A stretch of DNA of 45,397 nt from an uncultured Clostridia bacterium (GTDB lineage: Bacteria; Bacillota; Clostridia; Oscillospirales; Acutalibacteraceae), in assembly GCA_947631855.1 (NCBI GenBank), contig CANRMX010000015.1:1-45397 (forward strand), read 5' to 3'. Both the position numbers and the translations under genes were made by a program. The notes beneath the pieces are model-generated. The model saw only the letters and a list, made by a program, of their open reading frames with translations. It was not told the origin of the DNA and searched no databases. The number at the start of each line of letters is the position of its first letter. The stretch's first letter is position 1. Positions 1-5,493 of the stretch are shown one piece after another.

Positions 1-221
1 CTATTGTAAGCCTCAACACGACTACATGGTTAGGGTAGCAATAAAGACCTTACATCAAAATCTACATCGAATGAAACGGGCTTTATATCACGGGATACAA
101 CGGTTTATCAAATTGCAGATTTGGAGAATCACGATTTATCACGATTTACGCCATTTTACCACGGTTTGCAATTTACTTCCTGCGTTTCCCGACAATGAAG
201 CCGATTGAGTGAAAGCATACG
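1..221. other. AT-rich leader region without a supported gene
   Basis: No reading frame here has a convincing start, ribosome binding site or recognisable family. The stretch is AT-rich and holds a short tandem duplication (ATCACGATTT twice, about 127-146). It also holds a segment near 186-202 (CCGACAATGAAGCC) that recurs with changes at 718-735 upstream of the methyltransferase gene. It may be the remnant of a gene lying mostly outside the window, but nothing proves that. Confidence 0.4.
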
Positions 222-265
222 AACGCCGTCGCTGGAAATGCGTTGTATTTCCGAGTGACGGCGTT
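222..265. repeat. Inverted repeat abutting a promoter
   Basis: The arms AACGCCGTC-GCTGGAAAT (222-239) and ATTTCC-GAGTGACGGCGTT (247-265) are nearly complementary around a 7 nt loop. The right arm overlaps the first bases of the -35 box at 264-269. It could be a terminator for an upstream gene or an operator; there is no T-tract directly after the stem. Confidence 0.55.
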
Positions 266-292
266 GACTTTAGGATTTGCGTGTAGTAGAAT
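264..292 (+). promoter_or_regulatory. Sigma-A type promoter of small membrane protein gene
   Basis: TTGACT, 17 nt spacer, TAGAAT. The predicted transcript starts near 299, about 30 nt before the ATG at 331. Nearly the same sequence recurs at 1646-1674. Confidence 0.7.
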
Positions 293-330
293 TTAGGAGA
301 GCAATAAATCAAAATTTAGTGGAGGTTAGT

Positions 331-561
331 ATGAAGAAAATTGGATTTTACTTTTTGATTGGGTGCATCGTTGCAATCGGTGGAATAATCTTTTCTGATA
401 TTTGGGGTCAGTTCTTTAATGGTATGGATTTCGGCAGCTCGTGTGTTTTCGGAATGGGCATATATCTCTGCGTTGTGGTCGTTACCTGTACTGGCATTAT
501 TATTACGAAGATTGAGTCCAAATCAAGTGGAGATCATTCTGATGAAGATGAAAAGGGATAA
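331..561 (+). CDS. Small two-helix membrane protein, unknown function
   Basis: A 76-residue protein that I do not recognise. An N-terminal hydrophobic helix (about residues 4-22) and a second one (about 41-59, rich in V, C, T and I) predict two membrane passes. A short acidic, charged tail follows (ESKSSGDHSDEDEKG). The ATG at 331 is chosen because GGAGG lies 5 nt upstream and the promoter at 264-292 places the transcript start just before it; a longer reading from a TTG at 277 would begin inside the promoter. Base composition is more AT-rich than the core genes downstream. Its role cannot be inferred from its neighbours. Confidence 0.6.
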   Translation: MKKIGFYFLIGCIVAIGGIIFSDIWGQFFNGMDFGSSCVFGMGIYLCVVVVTCTGIIITKIESKSSGDHSDEDEKG

Positions 562-581
562 ACATTTGATTTTATAATGCT

Positions 582-638
582 ATAAATCCCCGTTTGTCTG
601 GCTGATAACAGTTAAGCGTCGGTTTTGAAATGCCTTTT
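582..638 (+). repeat. Intergenic repeat, copy A
   Basis: About 55 bp downstream of the small membrane protein gene. It matches copy B at 2439-2493 closely (shared blocks such as CCCGTTTGTCTGGCTGAT, then CGGTT-TGAAATGC). Both copies sit directly after a stop codon and upstream of the next gene. Confidence 0.65.
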
Positions 639-782
639 TTAGACTCATAAAACAGCAGACAACTAACAGAAAAAACTTTTCCCAATTTGGCATGAAGGAT
701 AAATTGAACTTGCTATCTTTTCCGACAATGAAACCCTTGGCCGAGTAAGGCCGTATCATATCGCGGAGAGGAGAGTTGCAAA

Positions 783-1520
783 ATGAGCAAAGCGCAAAAC
801 ATATATGATGATCCGGATTTTTTTGACGGATATAAAAAGCTCCGCGCCAATCGGTACAGCGCAAACAATCTTGAAGAAAAGCCTGCGCTCTTCTCACTTT
901 CGCCGGATCTTCACGGCAAAGCCGTGCTTGATCTCGGGTGCGGTTACGGCGAGAACTGTGCCGAGTTTCAAGCGCTTGGAGCGGTCGCTGTGTTAGGTGT
1001 GGATATCTCCGAAAAAATGCTGGCGGTTGCGACAGCCAAGCATCCCGATATTGAATTTATCTGTGCAGACATGAGCGATCTTTCGTTCCTCAGCCGTAAA
1101 TTCGATGTAGTATTCAGCTCGCTCGCGTTGCACTATATTGAAGATTTCGGCGCATTTGCAAAAGACGTATATGGCTTGCTGAATGACGGCGGGCATTTCA
1201 TCTTTTCACAGGAACACCCGTTAACGACCGCACCGCTTGGGGGAGCGAGTTGGACCAGAGACAGCGAAGGCCAGGTGCTCCATTACAACTTATCGGATTA
1301 TGCCCGAGGCGGAAAGCGCAGCACAAGATGGATCGTTGACGGCGTCGAAAAGTATCACCGCACTTTCTCCGAGATCGTCAACGCACTGGTCGACGCGGGC
1401 TTTACCATAGAAAAAATGCTGGAGCCTGTTCCAACACAAGAAACCATCGAGCGGGATAAGAGTTGGGAAAAAGATTTGCATAAACCGAATTTTCTGCTCA
1501 TCAAAGCAATGAAACGATAG
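783..1520 (+). CDS. Class I SAM-dependent methyltransferase
   Basis: A 245-residue protein with the Rossmann methyltransferase fold. Motif I is VLDLGCGYGENCAEF (about residues 48-62), followed by an acidic residue closing strand 2 (GVDIS), motif II-like ICADMSDL and a motif around FDVVFSSLALHYIEDF. The family (methyltransferase 11/25 type) transfers a methyl group from S-adenosylmethionine. The substrate is not predictable; small molecules are usual for stand-alone members of this size. The start is an ATG preceded by GGAGAGGAGAG. The gene is monocistronic and followed by a strong hairpin at 1567-1616. Its AT-richer composition fits accessory DNA. Confidence 0.85.
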   Translation: MSKAQNIYDDPDFFDGYKKLRANRYSANNLEEKPALFSLSPDLHGKAVLDLGCGYGENCAEFQALGAVAVLGVDISEKMLAVATAKHPDIEFICADMSDLSFLSRKFDVVFSSLALHYIEDFGAFAKDVYGLLNDGGHFIFSQEHPLTTAPLGGASWTRDSEGQVLHYNLSDYARGGKRSTRWIVDGVEKYHRTFSEIVNALVDAGFTIEKMLEPVPTQETIERDKSWEKDLHKPNFLLIKAMKR

Positions 1521-1566
1521 GAGTGCGCCGGCGGCTCCCGCCCATGAAGCCGCTGGATGAACTGCC

Positions 1567-1616
1567 AAAAGTAAATTCGGGCTTATGCTTATCCATAAAC
1601 CCGAATTTACTTTTTT
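1567..1616 (+). terminator. Long hairpin terminator after methyltransferase gene
   Basis: A perfect 15 bp stem (1567-1581 with 1600-1614) continues, after one mismatch, into a 5 bp upper stem (TTATG/CATAA) with a 6 nt loop. It ends in six Ts. The A-rich 5' side would also give T-rich RNA on the minus strand, so it may work in both directions. Confidence 0.8.
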
Positions 1617-1645
1617 GGGCAATTTTGGGCGCCCAACGGACGTCA

Positions 1646-1674
1646 TTGACTTTAGGCTCTGCGTGTAGTAAAAT
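1646..1674 (+). promoter_or_regulatory. Promoter of VOC-family gene
   Basis: TTGACT, 17 nt, TAAAAT. It shares TTGACTTTAGG and TGCGTGTAGTA with the promoter at 264-292, including the non-conserved spacer bases, which points to duplication rather than chance. Confidence 0.75.
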
Positions 1675-1712
1675 TAGAAATGCGATCAAACGGAAGTTGG
1701 AGGTATCGTATT

Positions 1713-2123
1713 ATGAGATTGGACGGCTTCGGATTATTTGTTGAAGATATGGCGAAAATGATCCGCTTTTATAGAGATGTACTTGGCTTTGAGATCAAAG
1801 AGGCGGAAGATACGTCGAATGTATATCTGGTGAAAGATGGGACGTTGTTTCTGCTGTACGGCAGAAATGACTTTGAGAAAATGACGAATCGCAGATATGA
1901 CTATATCAAAGGATTCAACGGCCATTTTGAAATGGCGCTTTATGTGGATACATTTGAAGAAGTCGATCAGGCATTTCGTAAAGCTGTAGAAAACGGTGCT
2001 GCTCCTGTGCTGGAACCGGAACTGGAACCTTGGGGACAGAGGACTTGTTATATTGCTGATCCTGAAGGTAATTTAATAGAGATAGGTTCCTGGAATAAGC
2101 CTTACGAAGAAAAGGATTTATAA
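1713..2123 (+). CDS. VOC superfamily (glyoxalase/dioxygenase-like) protein
   Basis: A 136-residue protein with the two-module VOC fold. The first beta-alpha unit opens with FGLFVEDMAKMIRFYRDVLG, typical of glyoxalase I, bleomycin-resistance and extradiol dioxygenase relatives. The C-terminal signature is TCYIADPEGNLIEIGSW, whose Glu is a usual metal ligand; a first-module ligand His is not evident. The family binds divalent metals and carries out isomerisation, thiol transfer or drug sequestration; the substrate is not predictable. The start at ATG 1713 has GGAGG 9 nt upstream; an in-frame ATG at 1680 sits at the predicted transcript start and lacks a binding site. Likely co-transcribed with the next gene (25 nt gap). 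Confidence 0.85.
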   Translation: MRLDGFGLFVEDMAKMIRFYRDVLGFEIKEAEDTSNVYLVKDGTLFLLYGRNDFEKMTNRRYDYIKGFNGHFEMALYVDTFEEVDQAFRKAVENGAAPVLEPELEPWGQRTCYIADPEGNLIEIGSWNKPYEEKDL

Positions 2124-2148
2124 CTTCCCGCTTGGAGGCGGAAACTCT

Positions 2149-2442
2149 ATGAAAGTTGTCACATTATGTGCAAGTATGCGGTTTTTTAGAGAAATGCAAA
2201 ATATAGCAGTTGAACTGGAGACAAAATGCGACTATTGTGTCCTTGCACCTACTGGCGGCACAAAGGAAGATATGGACAACATCGCAATTGAAAAGCTGTC
2301 CAAAGCCCATTATAAGAAGATCGATATGGCAGATGCTGTTTATATTGTAAATATAGGGGGTTATATAGGCGATGCTGTCCGCGAAGAACTACACTATGCA
2401 CAGATGAAGCATAAAGAAATTATCTTTCATGAAGTTCAATAA
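2149..2442 (+). CDS. Nucleoside 2-deoxyribosyltransferase-like small protein
   Basis: A 97-residue Rossmann-like protein: MKVVTLCASMRF at the N-terminus, then a conserved block around KIDMADAVYIVNIGGYIGD and REELHYA. The pattern of an early strand with a Cys/Ser-containing loop, then an acidic 'D-x-A-D-x-V-Y' segment and a Glu in the following helix, resembles the nucleoside 2-deoxyribosyltransferase (DUF4406-type) superfamily. The activity is not proven, and small members are often annotated only as hypothetical. GGAGG lies 12 nt upstream of the ATG. Its stop codon lies inside intergenic repeat copy B. Probably an operon with the VOC gene. Confidence 0.6.
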   Translation: MKVVTLCASMRFFREMQNIAVELETKCDYCVLAPTGGTKEDMDNIAIEKLSKAHYKKIDMADAVYIVNIGGYIGDAVREELHYAQMKHKEIIFHEVQ

Positions 2443-2493
2443 ATTCCCGTTTGTCTGGCTGATCCTATTCAGCATCGGTTCTGAAATGCTTTT
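2439..2493 (+). repeat. Intergenic repeat, copy B
   Basis: Second copy of the sequence at 582-638, beginning within the stop codon of the preceding gene. The first 25 bases differ at a single position, and the later part retains CGGTTCTGAAATGC. Confidence 0.65.
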
Positions 2494-2566
2494 CTGCGGA
2501 AATTCGTACCAAAAGGGGGGAAGCAGTCGATCGGTGAGCTTACCCCGAGGAGGTGGATGTAAACGG

Positions 2567-3052
2567 ATGGTGGATTTTCAGTTGGAAGAATTGACGCACG
2601 ACAACTACCCGCTGGTGAGGATGTTTGACAGGAGCGATATCCCCGAAGCGTATACCGGCACTGTCGATGAGATCATGGAGATCACGGACTATGGCGTGGA
2701 GCATCACTGCATCGGCCACGCGCTGGCCGTAAAAGCGGACGGGAAATACATTGGCCTGCAGCTCCTTGGTGAGGCACTTGCGTGGGATACCGACCCGCCC
2801 GAGATGCGGGAGACGCCGTTTTACCGCTTAATGGGTTTCGCCATAGACAAAGATTATCGGAATATGGGGATCGGCGGCAGAGTGCTCGAAAAGACCATCG
2901 AGCTCGTGTACCGGGATTTCGGCGTAAGACCGATCACTTTGGGCTGCCATAAGGACAATCATTCCGGCGAACGGTTTTATTTGCGGCACGGCTTCCGCAA
3001 AACGGAGTACCGCGAGGGGGAGGATTTCTACTTTATCAGATATCCCGAGTGA
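2567..3052 (+). CDS. GNAT family N-acetyltransferase
   Basis: A 161-residue GCN5-related acetyltransferase. Acetyl-CoA binding motif A is visible as AIDKDYRNMGIGGRVLEKTI (the R-x-x-G-x-G segment), and the C-terminal motif B region is GERFYLRHGFRKTEY. The N-terminal part (about residues 1-60) is less conserved and would hold the acceptor site. The family acetylates amines of small molecules, antibiotics or proteins; the acceptor is not predictable. The ATG at 2567 is preferred because GAGGAGG lies at 2547-2553. Extending upstream would run through the intergenic repeat and the previous gene's end. Confidence 0.85.
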   Translation: MVDFQLEELTHDNYPLVRMFDRSDIPEAYTGTVDEIMEITDYGVEHHCIGHALAVKADGKYIGLQLLGEALAWDTDPPEMRETPFYRLMGFAIDKDYRNMGIGGRVLEKTIELVYRDFGVRPITLGCHKDNHSGERFYLRHGFRKTEYREGEDFYFIRYPE

Positions 3053-3150
3053 AAATCCGAACGACAAAATGCCCCAAAAGCGATGCCAAGAAAGAGCAAG
3101 TGCATCATTTCACAGGAGAGATAAGAATACAAGAGAAAGAAGGTGAAACC

Positions 3151-3339
3151 ATGAGAAAGTGCATTCGCTGCGGCGCGGAGATGGAGGAGGACTTCACCTT
3201 CACCGGCGGCTATGGCAACGTGATCCGCAAGAAGGGCTTAAGCGGCAAAGCCGTTTACCCCAAAGCGGCCGTGTGCCCGAAGTGCGGCGAGGTCTCCATT
3301 TATGTGGACGACGAGCAGCTCAAAAAACTGATCCAGTAA
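3151..3339 (+). CDS. Small zinc-ribbon protein
   Basis: A 62-residue protein with two CxxC knuckles: CIRCG at residues 4-8 and CPKCG near residues 42-46, which would form one zinc ribbon. The middle segment (FTGGYGNVIRKKG) is basic and glycine-rich. Such short ribbons are common in Clostridia and usually have unknown partners; nucleic acid or protein binding is possible. The ATG follows GAAAGAAGGTG. It is the last gene of the AT-richer accessory segment and is followed by a 13 bp hairpin. Confidence 0.65.
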   Translation: MRKCIRCGAEMEEDFTFTGGYGNVIRKKGLSGKAVYPKAAVCPKCGEVSIYVDDEQLKKLIQ

Positions 3340-3357
3340 TTCTGATCCCAGAGAGAA

Positions 3358-3390
3358 GTGGAGGTGCAGCCAAGCAAGCTGCACCTCCAC
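3358..3390. terminator. Hairpin between convergent genes
   Basis: A perfect 13 bp stem (GTGGAGGTGCAGC with GCTGCACCTCCAC) around a 7 nt loop lies 19 bp after the zinc-ribbon stop codon. It has no T-tract, so it is either a weak terminator or an mRNA-end stabiliser. Two smaller hairpins follow: GCGCTC/GAGCGC, and GTCCGG/CCGGAC at 3472-3488. The latter may serve the minus-strand acpP, with a T-rich stretch beyond it. Confidence 0.5.
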
Positions 3391-3500
3391 GAACTATTGG
3401 GAAAATATTCTTGTGCGCTCTCGCGAGCGCCTGTGCTGAAAACTAAAATATACCCGTCAGATTCCGGAACAGTCCGGGACCGCCGGACGGCCATCAGTGC

Positions 3501-3725
3501 TCAGTTGTGAGCCTCCACGTATTCCACCAGATCACCCAGCGTCTTGAGATTCTCCATCTCATCTTCCGGAAGCTCGATGTTGAATTCGTCTTCAATGTTC
3601 ATGAACAGATCCACCACGTCCAGGGAATCCATCCCCAGGTCTTCCAGAGAGCTTTCCAGAGTGATTTTCTCCGGATCCACATCCGCATACTCAGAGACAA
3701 TCTCCTTGATCTTATCAAATACCAC
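3501..3725 (-). CDS. acpP: Acyl carrier protein
   Basis: A 74-residue acidic acyl carrier protein of standard length. The phosphopantetheine attachment serine is Ser34 in LGMDSLDVVDL; helix 2 follows and the C-terminal helix ends LGDLVEYVEAHN. It carries growing acyl chains in fatty acid synthesis as a cytoplasmic partner of Fab enzymes. The start is GTG at 3725 (read as Met), with AGGAGGG 5 nt upstream; an ATG further up would add an unrelated basic leader through that binding site. It stands alone, without fab genes alongside, and is driven by the consensus promoter at 3840-3868. Confidence 0.93.
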   Translation of the reverse strand: MVFDKIKEIVSEYADVDPEKITLESSLEDLGMDSLDVVDLFMNIEDEFNIELPEDEMENLKTLGDLVEYVEAHN

Positions 3726-3766
3726 GGTCGTCCCTCCTTTTCTTCTTGATTTTTCTCCCCGCTTTC

Positions 3767-3795
3767 TGGACAAACTGTCCGGCCTGTGGTACAAT
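3767..3795 (+). promoter_or_regulatory. Probable aroE-aroK promoter
   Basis: TGGACA, 17 nt, TACAAT, with TGG before the -10 box as an extended element. It lies inside the 5' leader of the oppositely oriented acpP, so the two transcripts would overlap by about 30 nt. Confidence 0.6.
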
Positions 3796-3839
3796 GGAGC
3801 CCACAGACAAGCAGGGCGCGGCCCAATCGGGTTGCTTCT

Positions 3840-3868
3840 ATTGTATTGACTGACCGCGGCTTTGTCAA
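3840..3868 (-). promoter_or_regulatory. acpP promoter
   Basis: Read on the minus strand: TTGACA, 17 nt, TACAAT, close to perfect sigma-A consensus. It gives a leader of roughly 105 nt before the GTG of acpP. Confidence 0.8.
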
Positions 3869-3926
3869 CTAGTCCAGGCGAAAAAATAGAAAAAAATCAA
3901 AAAGAAAACCCGGGGGGAATGAAATC

Positions 3927-4802
3927 ATGAAAGAACAGCACGCGGCGGTGATCGGCCATCCGATCGGACACACCATGTCGCCCTTCCTGCAGCGCAGATT
4001 GTTTGCCCTTTCCGGGATCCCCATGGCCTATCAGGTGCTGGATGTCCCCGAGCTTTCCGCTGCGCTGCCAGAACTGCGGGTGCTGGATTGCTTCAACGTG
4101 ACGATCCCCCACAAGACGGCGATCCTGCCCTTCCTCAGCGGCATGGATGCCAAGGCGGCGGCCTGCGGATCGGTGAACACGGTGCGGGTGCAAAACGGGG
4201 AACTGTACGGCGCCACCACCGACGGCGAGGGCTGCCGATTGGCCCTGGCCAGGCACGGGCTGGAGCTTTCCGGCGAACTGGCCCTATTGGGCAACGGCGG
4301 TGCGGCGCGAGGGATTTTATTTGAGATCGTCTCCCAGCCCGGCCGCAAGGCGGTGACGCTGGTGTGCAGGCCGGAATCCCGGGAGAAGGCCGGGGCCCTG
4401 TGCAGGGAGGCAGGATCCTTTGCCGCGGCGCAGGGGAGAGATTGCCGGCTGCGCGTGTGCACCTACGATGAGCTGGAGACCGAGCGGGAGCGGGCGTACG
4501 ATCTGCTGCTCAACGCCACTAGCGTGGGGATGTACCCCAACGCCGGGGCCAGCCCTGTGACGGAGGCAGTGCTGTCCCGGTGCCGGGCGGTGTTCGACGC
4601 GGTGTTCAATCCCCGGGAGACGGAACTGCTACGGCTGGCAAGGGGCTGCGGCGCGCAGACGGTAGAGGGGATCGACATGCTTGTGTATCAGGCGGCGGCC
4701 TCCCATCGGTACTGGTACGGAACGGAATTCCCGGCGGCGGAGCTGGATCGCCTGTGCCGGGACGCTGGGGTGGAAACGGACCGGCTATTTCTGAATAGAT
4801 GA
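3927..4802 (+). CDS. aroE: Shikimate dehydrogenase
   Basis: A 291-residue enzyme that reduces 3-dehydroshikimate to shikimate with NADPH, step 4 of the chorismate pathway. The N-terminal substrate domain starts VIGHPIGHTMSPF. The catalytic lysine is Lys63 in NVTIPHK and its partner Asp99 is in YGATTDGEG. The NADP fold opens with LLGNGGAARG (about 116-125), where the usual GAGGAAR is GNGGAAR, and the family motif NATSVGMYP follows. The binding loop has Thr (HTMSP) where many members have Ser. aroK begins 9 bp after the stop, so the two form an operon. The start ATG follows GGGGGGAATG. Confidence 0.93.
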   Translation: MKEQHAAVIGHPIGHTMSPFLQRRLFALSGIPMAYQVLDVPELSAALPELRVLDCFNVTIPHKTAILPFLSGMDAKAAACGSVNTVRVQNGELYGATTDGEGCRLALARHGLELSGELALLGNGGAARGILFEIVSQPGRKAVTLVCRPESREKAGALCREAGSFAAAQGRDCRLRVCTYDELETERERAYDLLLNATSVGMYPNAGASPVTEAVLSRCRAVFDAVFNPRETELLRLARGCGAQTVEGIDMLVYQAAASHRYWYGTEFPAAELDRLCRDAGVETDRLFLNR

Positions 4803-4811
4803 GGGATTTGG

Positions 4812-5345
4812 ATGGATAAAACAGGCGCGGTAGCGCTGTGCGGATTTATGGGATGCGGCAAGTCCACCCTGGGCAGGCGGGCGGCGCGGCTGCTGGGCCG
4901 GGAATTTGCAGACCTGGACGGGGCCATCGAAGCGGCGCAGGGGATGACGGTTTCGGAGATTTTCGCCCGCTTTGGTGAAGCGGGTTTCCGCCGGATGGAA
5001 ACCGAGGCCCTGCGGTCGGCGGCGCAGCGCGGGGACACGGTTCTGGCTTTAGGGGGAGGCACGGTGCTTTTCCCGCAGAACGTGCAGACTCTGCGGGATG
5101 CGGGCGCGCTGGTGGTGCTGCTGGACGCCCCGTTGGCCCTCGTCCAGCGCCGGCTGCGGTATGATACCCGGCGGCCTTTGCTCCAGGTGCCCGACCGGGA
5201 AAGGGTGATCGCGGAGCTCTACCGCCAGCGAACGCCCCTCTACCGCGCGGCGGCAGACGTGGTGTTCCCGGTGAGCGATATTGCGCCTGGGAAAAACGCC
5301 GCCCGCCTTGCCCGCCAGGTGCGGGAAAGGGTGGCTGCCCCTTGA
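4812..5345 (+). CDS. aroK: Shikimate kinase
   Basis: A 177-residue kinase that phosphorylates shikimate at the 3-hydroxyl with ATP, the step after AroE. The Walker A loop is GFMGCGKST (Lys17), followed by the substrate-binding DLD and RRMETEAL segments (the GFRRMETEAL region corresponds to the usual F-R-x-x-E). ALGGGTVL carries the second glycine-rich motif, and the LID arginines sit in RYDTRRPLL. Length is normal. Its stop codon overlaps the -35 box of the next promoter, so the operon may end here without a hairpin. Confidence 0.93.
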   Translation: MDKTGAVALCGFMGCGKSTLGRRAARLLGREFADLDGAIEAAQGMTVSEIFARFGEAGFRRMETEALRSAAQRGDTVLALGGGTVLFPQNVQTLRDAGALVVLLDAPLALVQRRLRYDTRRPLLQVPDRERVIAELYRQRTPLYRAAADVVFPVSDIAPGKNAARLARQVRERVAAP

Positions 5346-5369
5346 CGATTTCCCGTTCTGTGGTACAAT
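5342..5369 (+). promoter_or_regulatory. Promoter of GH3 glycosidase gene
   Basis: TTGACG, 16 nt, TACAAT, with TGTGG before the -10 box. It leaves an untranslated leader of about 118 nt, in which I see no clear riboswitch or small gene. Confidence 0.65.
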
Positions 5370-5493
5370 AAACACAGATCATACAGGAGGCGCTTCTGCG
5401 TTTTCCTCCCGAATCCGGTGCACGCGGTCGATGCACCTGTGCGGCGGGTACCGAAGGAAATCGCGGAAGCAAAAGAGAAAGGGGAGTATGCAC

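Noticed and set aside
26-208. A 60-codon plus-strand reading frame at the window start
   Set aside because: No ribosome binding site, no recognisable motif and a composition like the surrounding non-coding DNA. Another frame also reads openly to about 200, so neither is convincing.
582-2493. Integron attC sites as an explanation for the repeats between accessory genes
   Set aside because: Copy A contains a GTTAAGC that fits the attC core consensus, but copy B does not. No paired core sites or integrase gene are visible, and each gene has its own promoter, unlike integron cassettes.
5370-5493. A riboswitch in the GH3 gene leader
   Set aside because: The leader is about 120 nt with some GC-rich pairing, but I see no conserved riboswitch core and no terminator/antiterminator pair.
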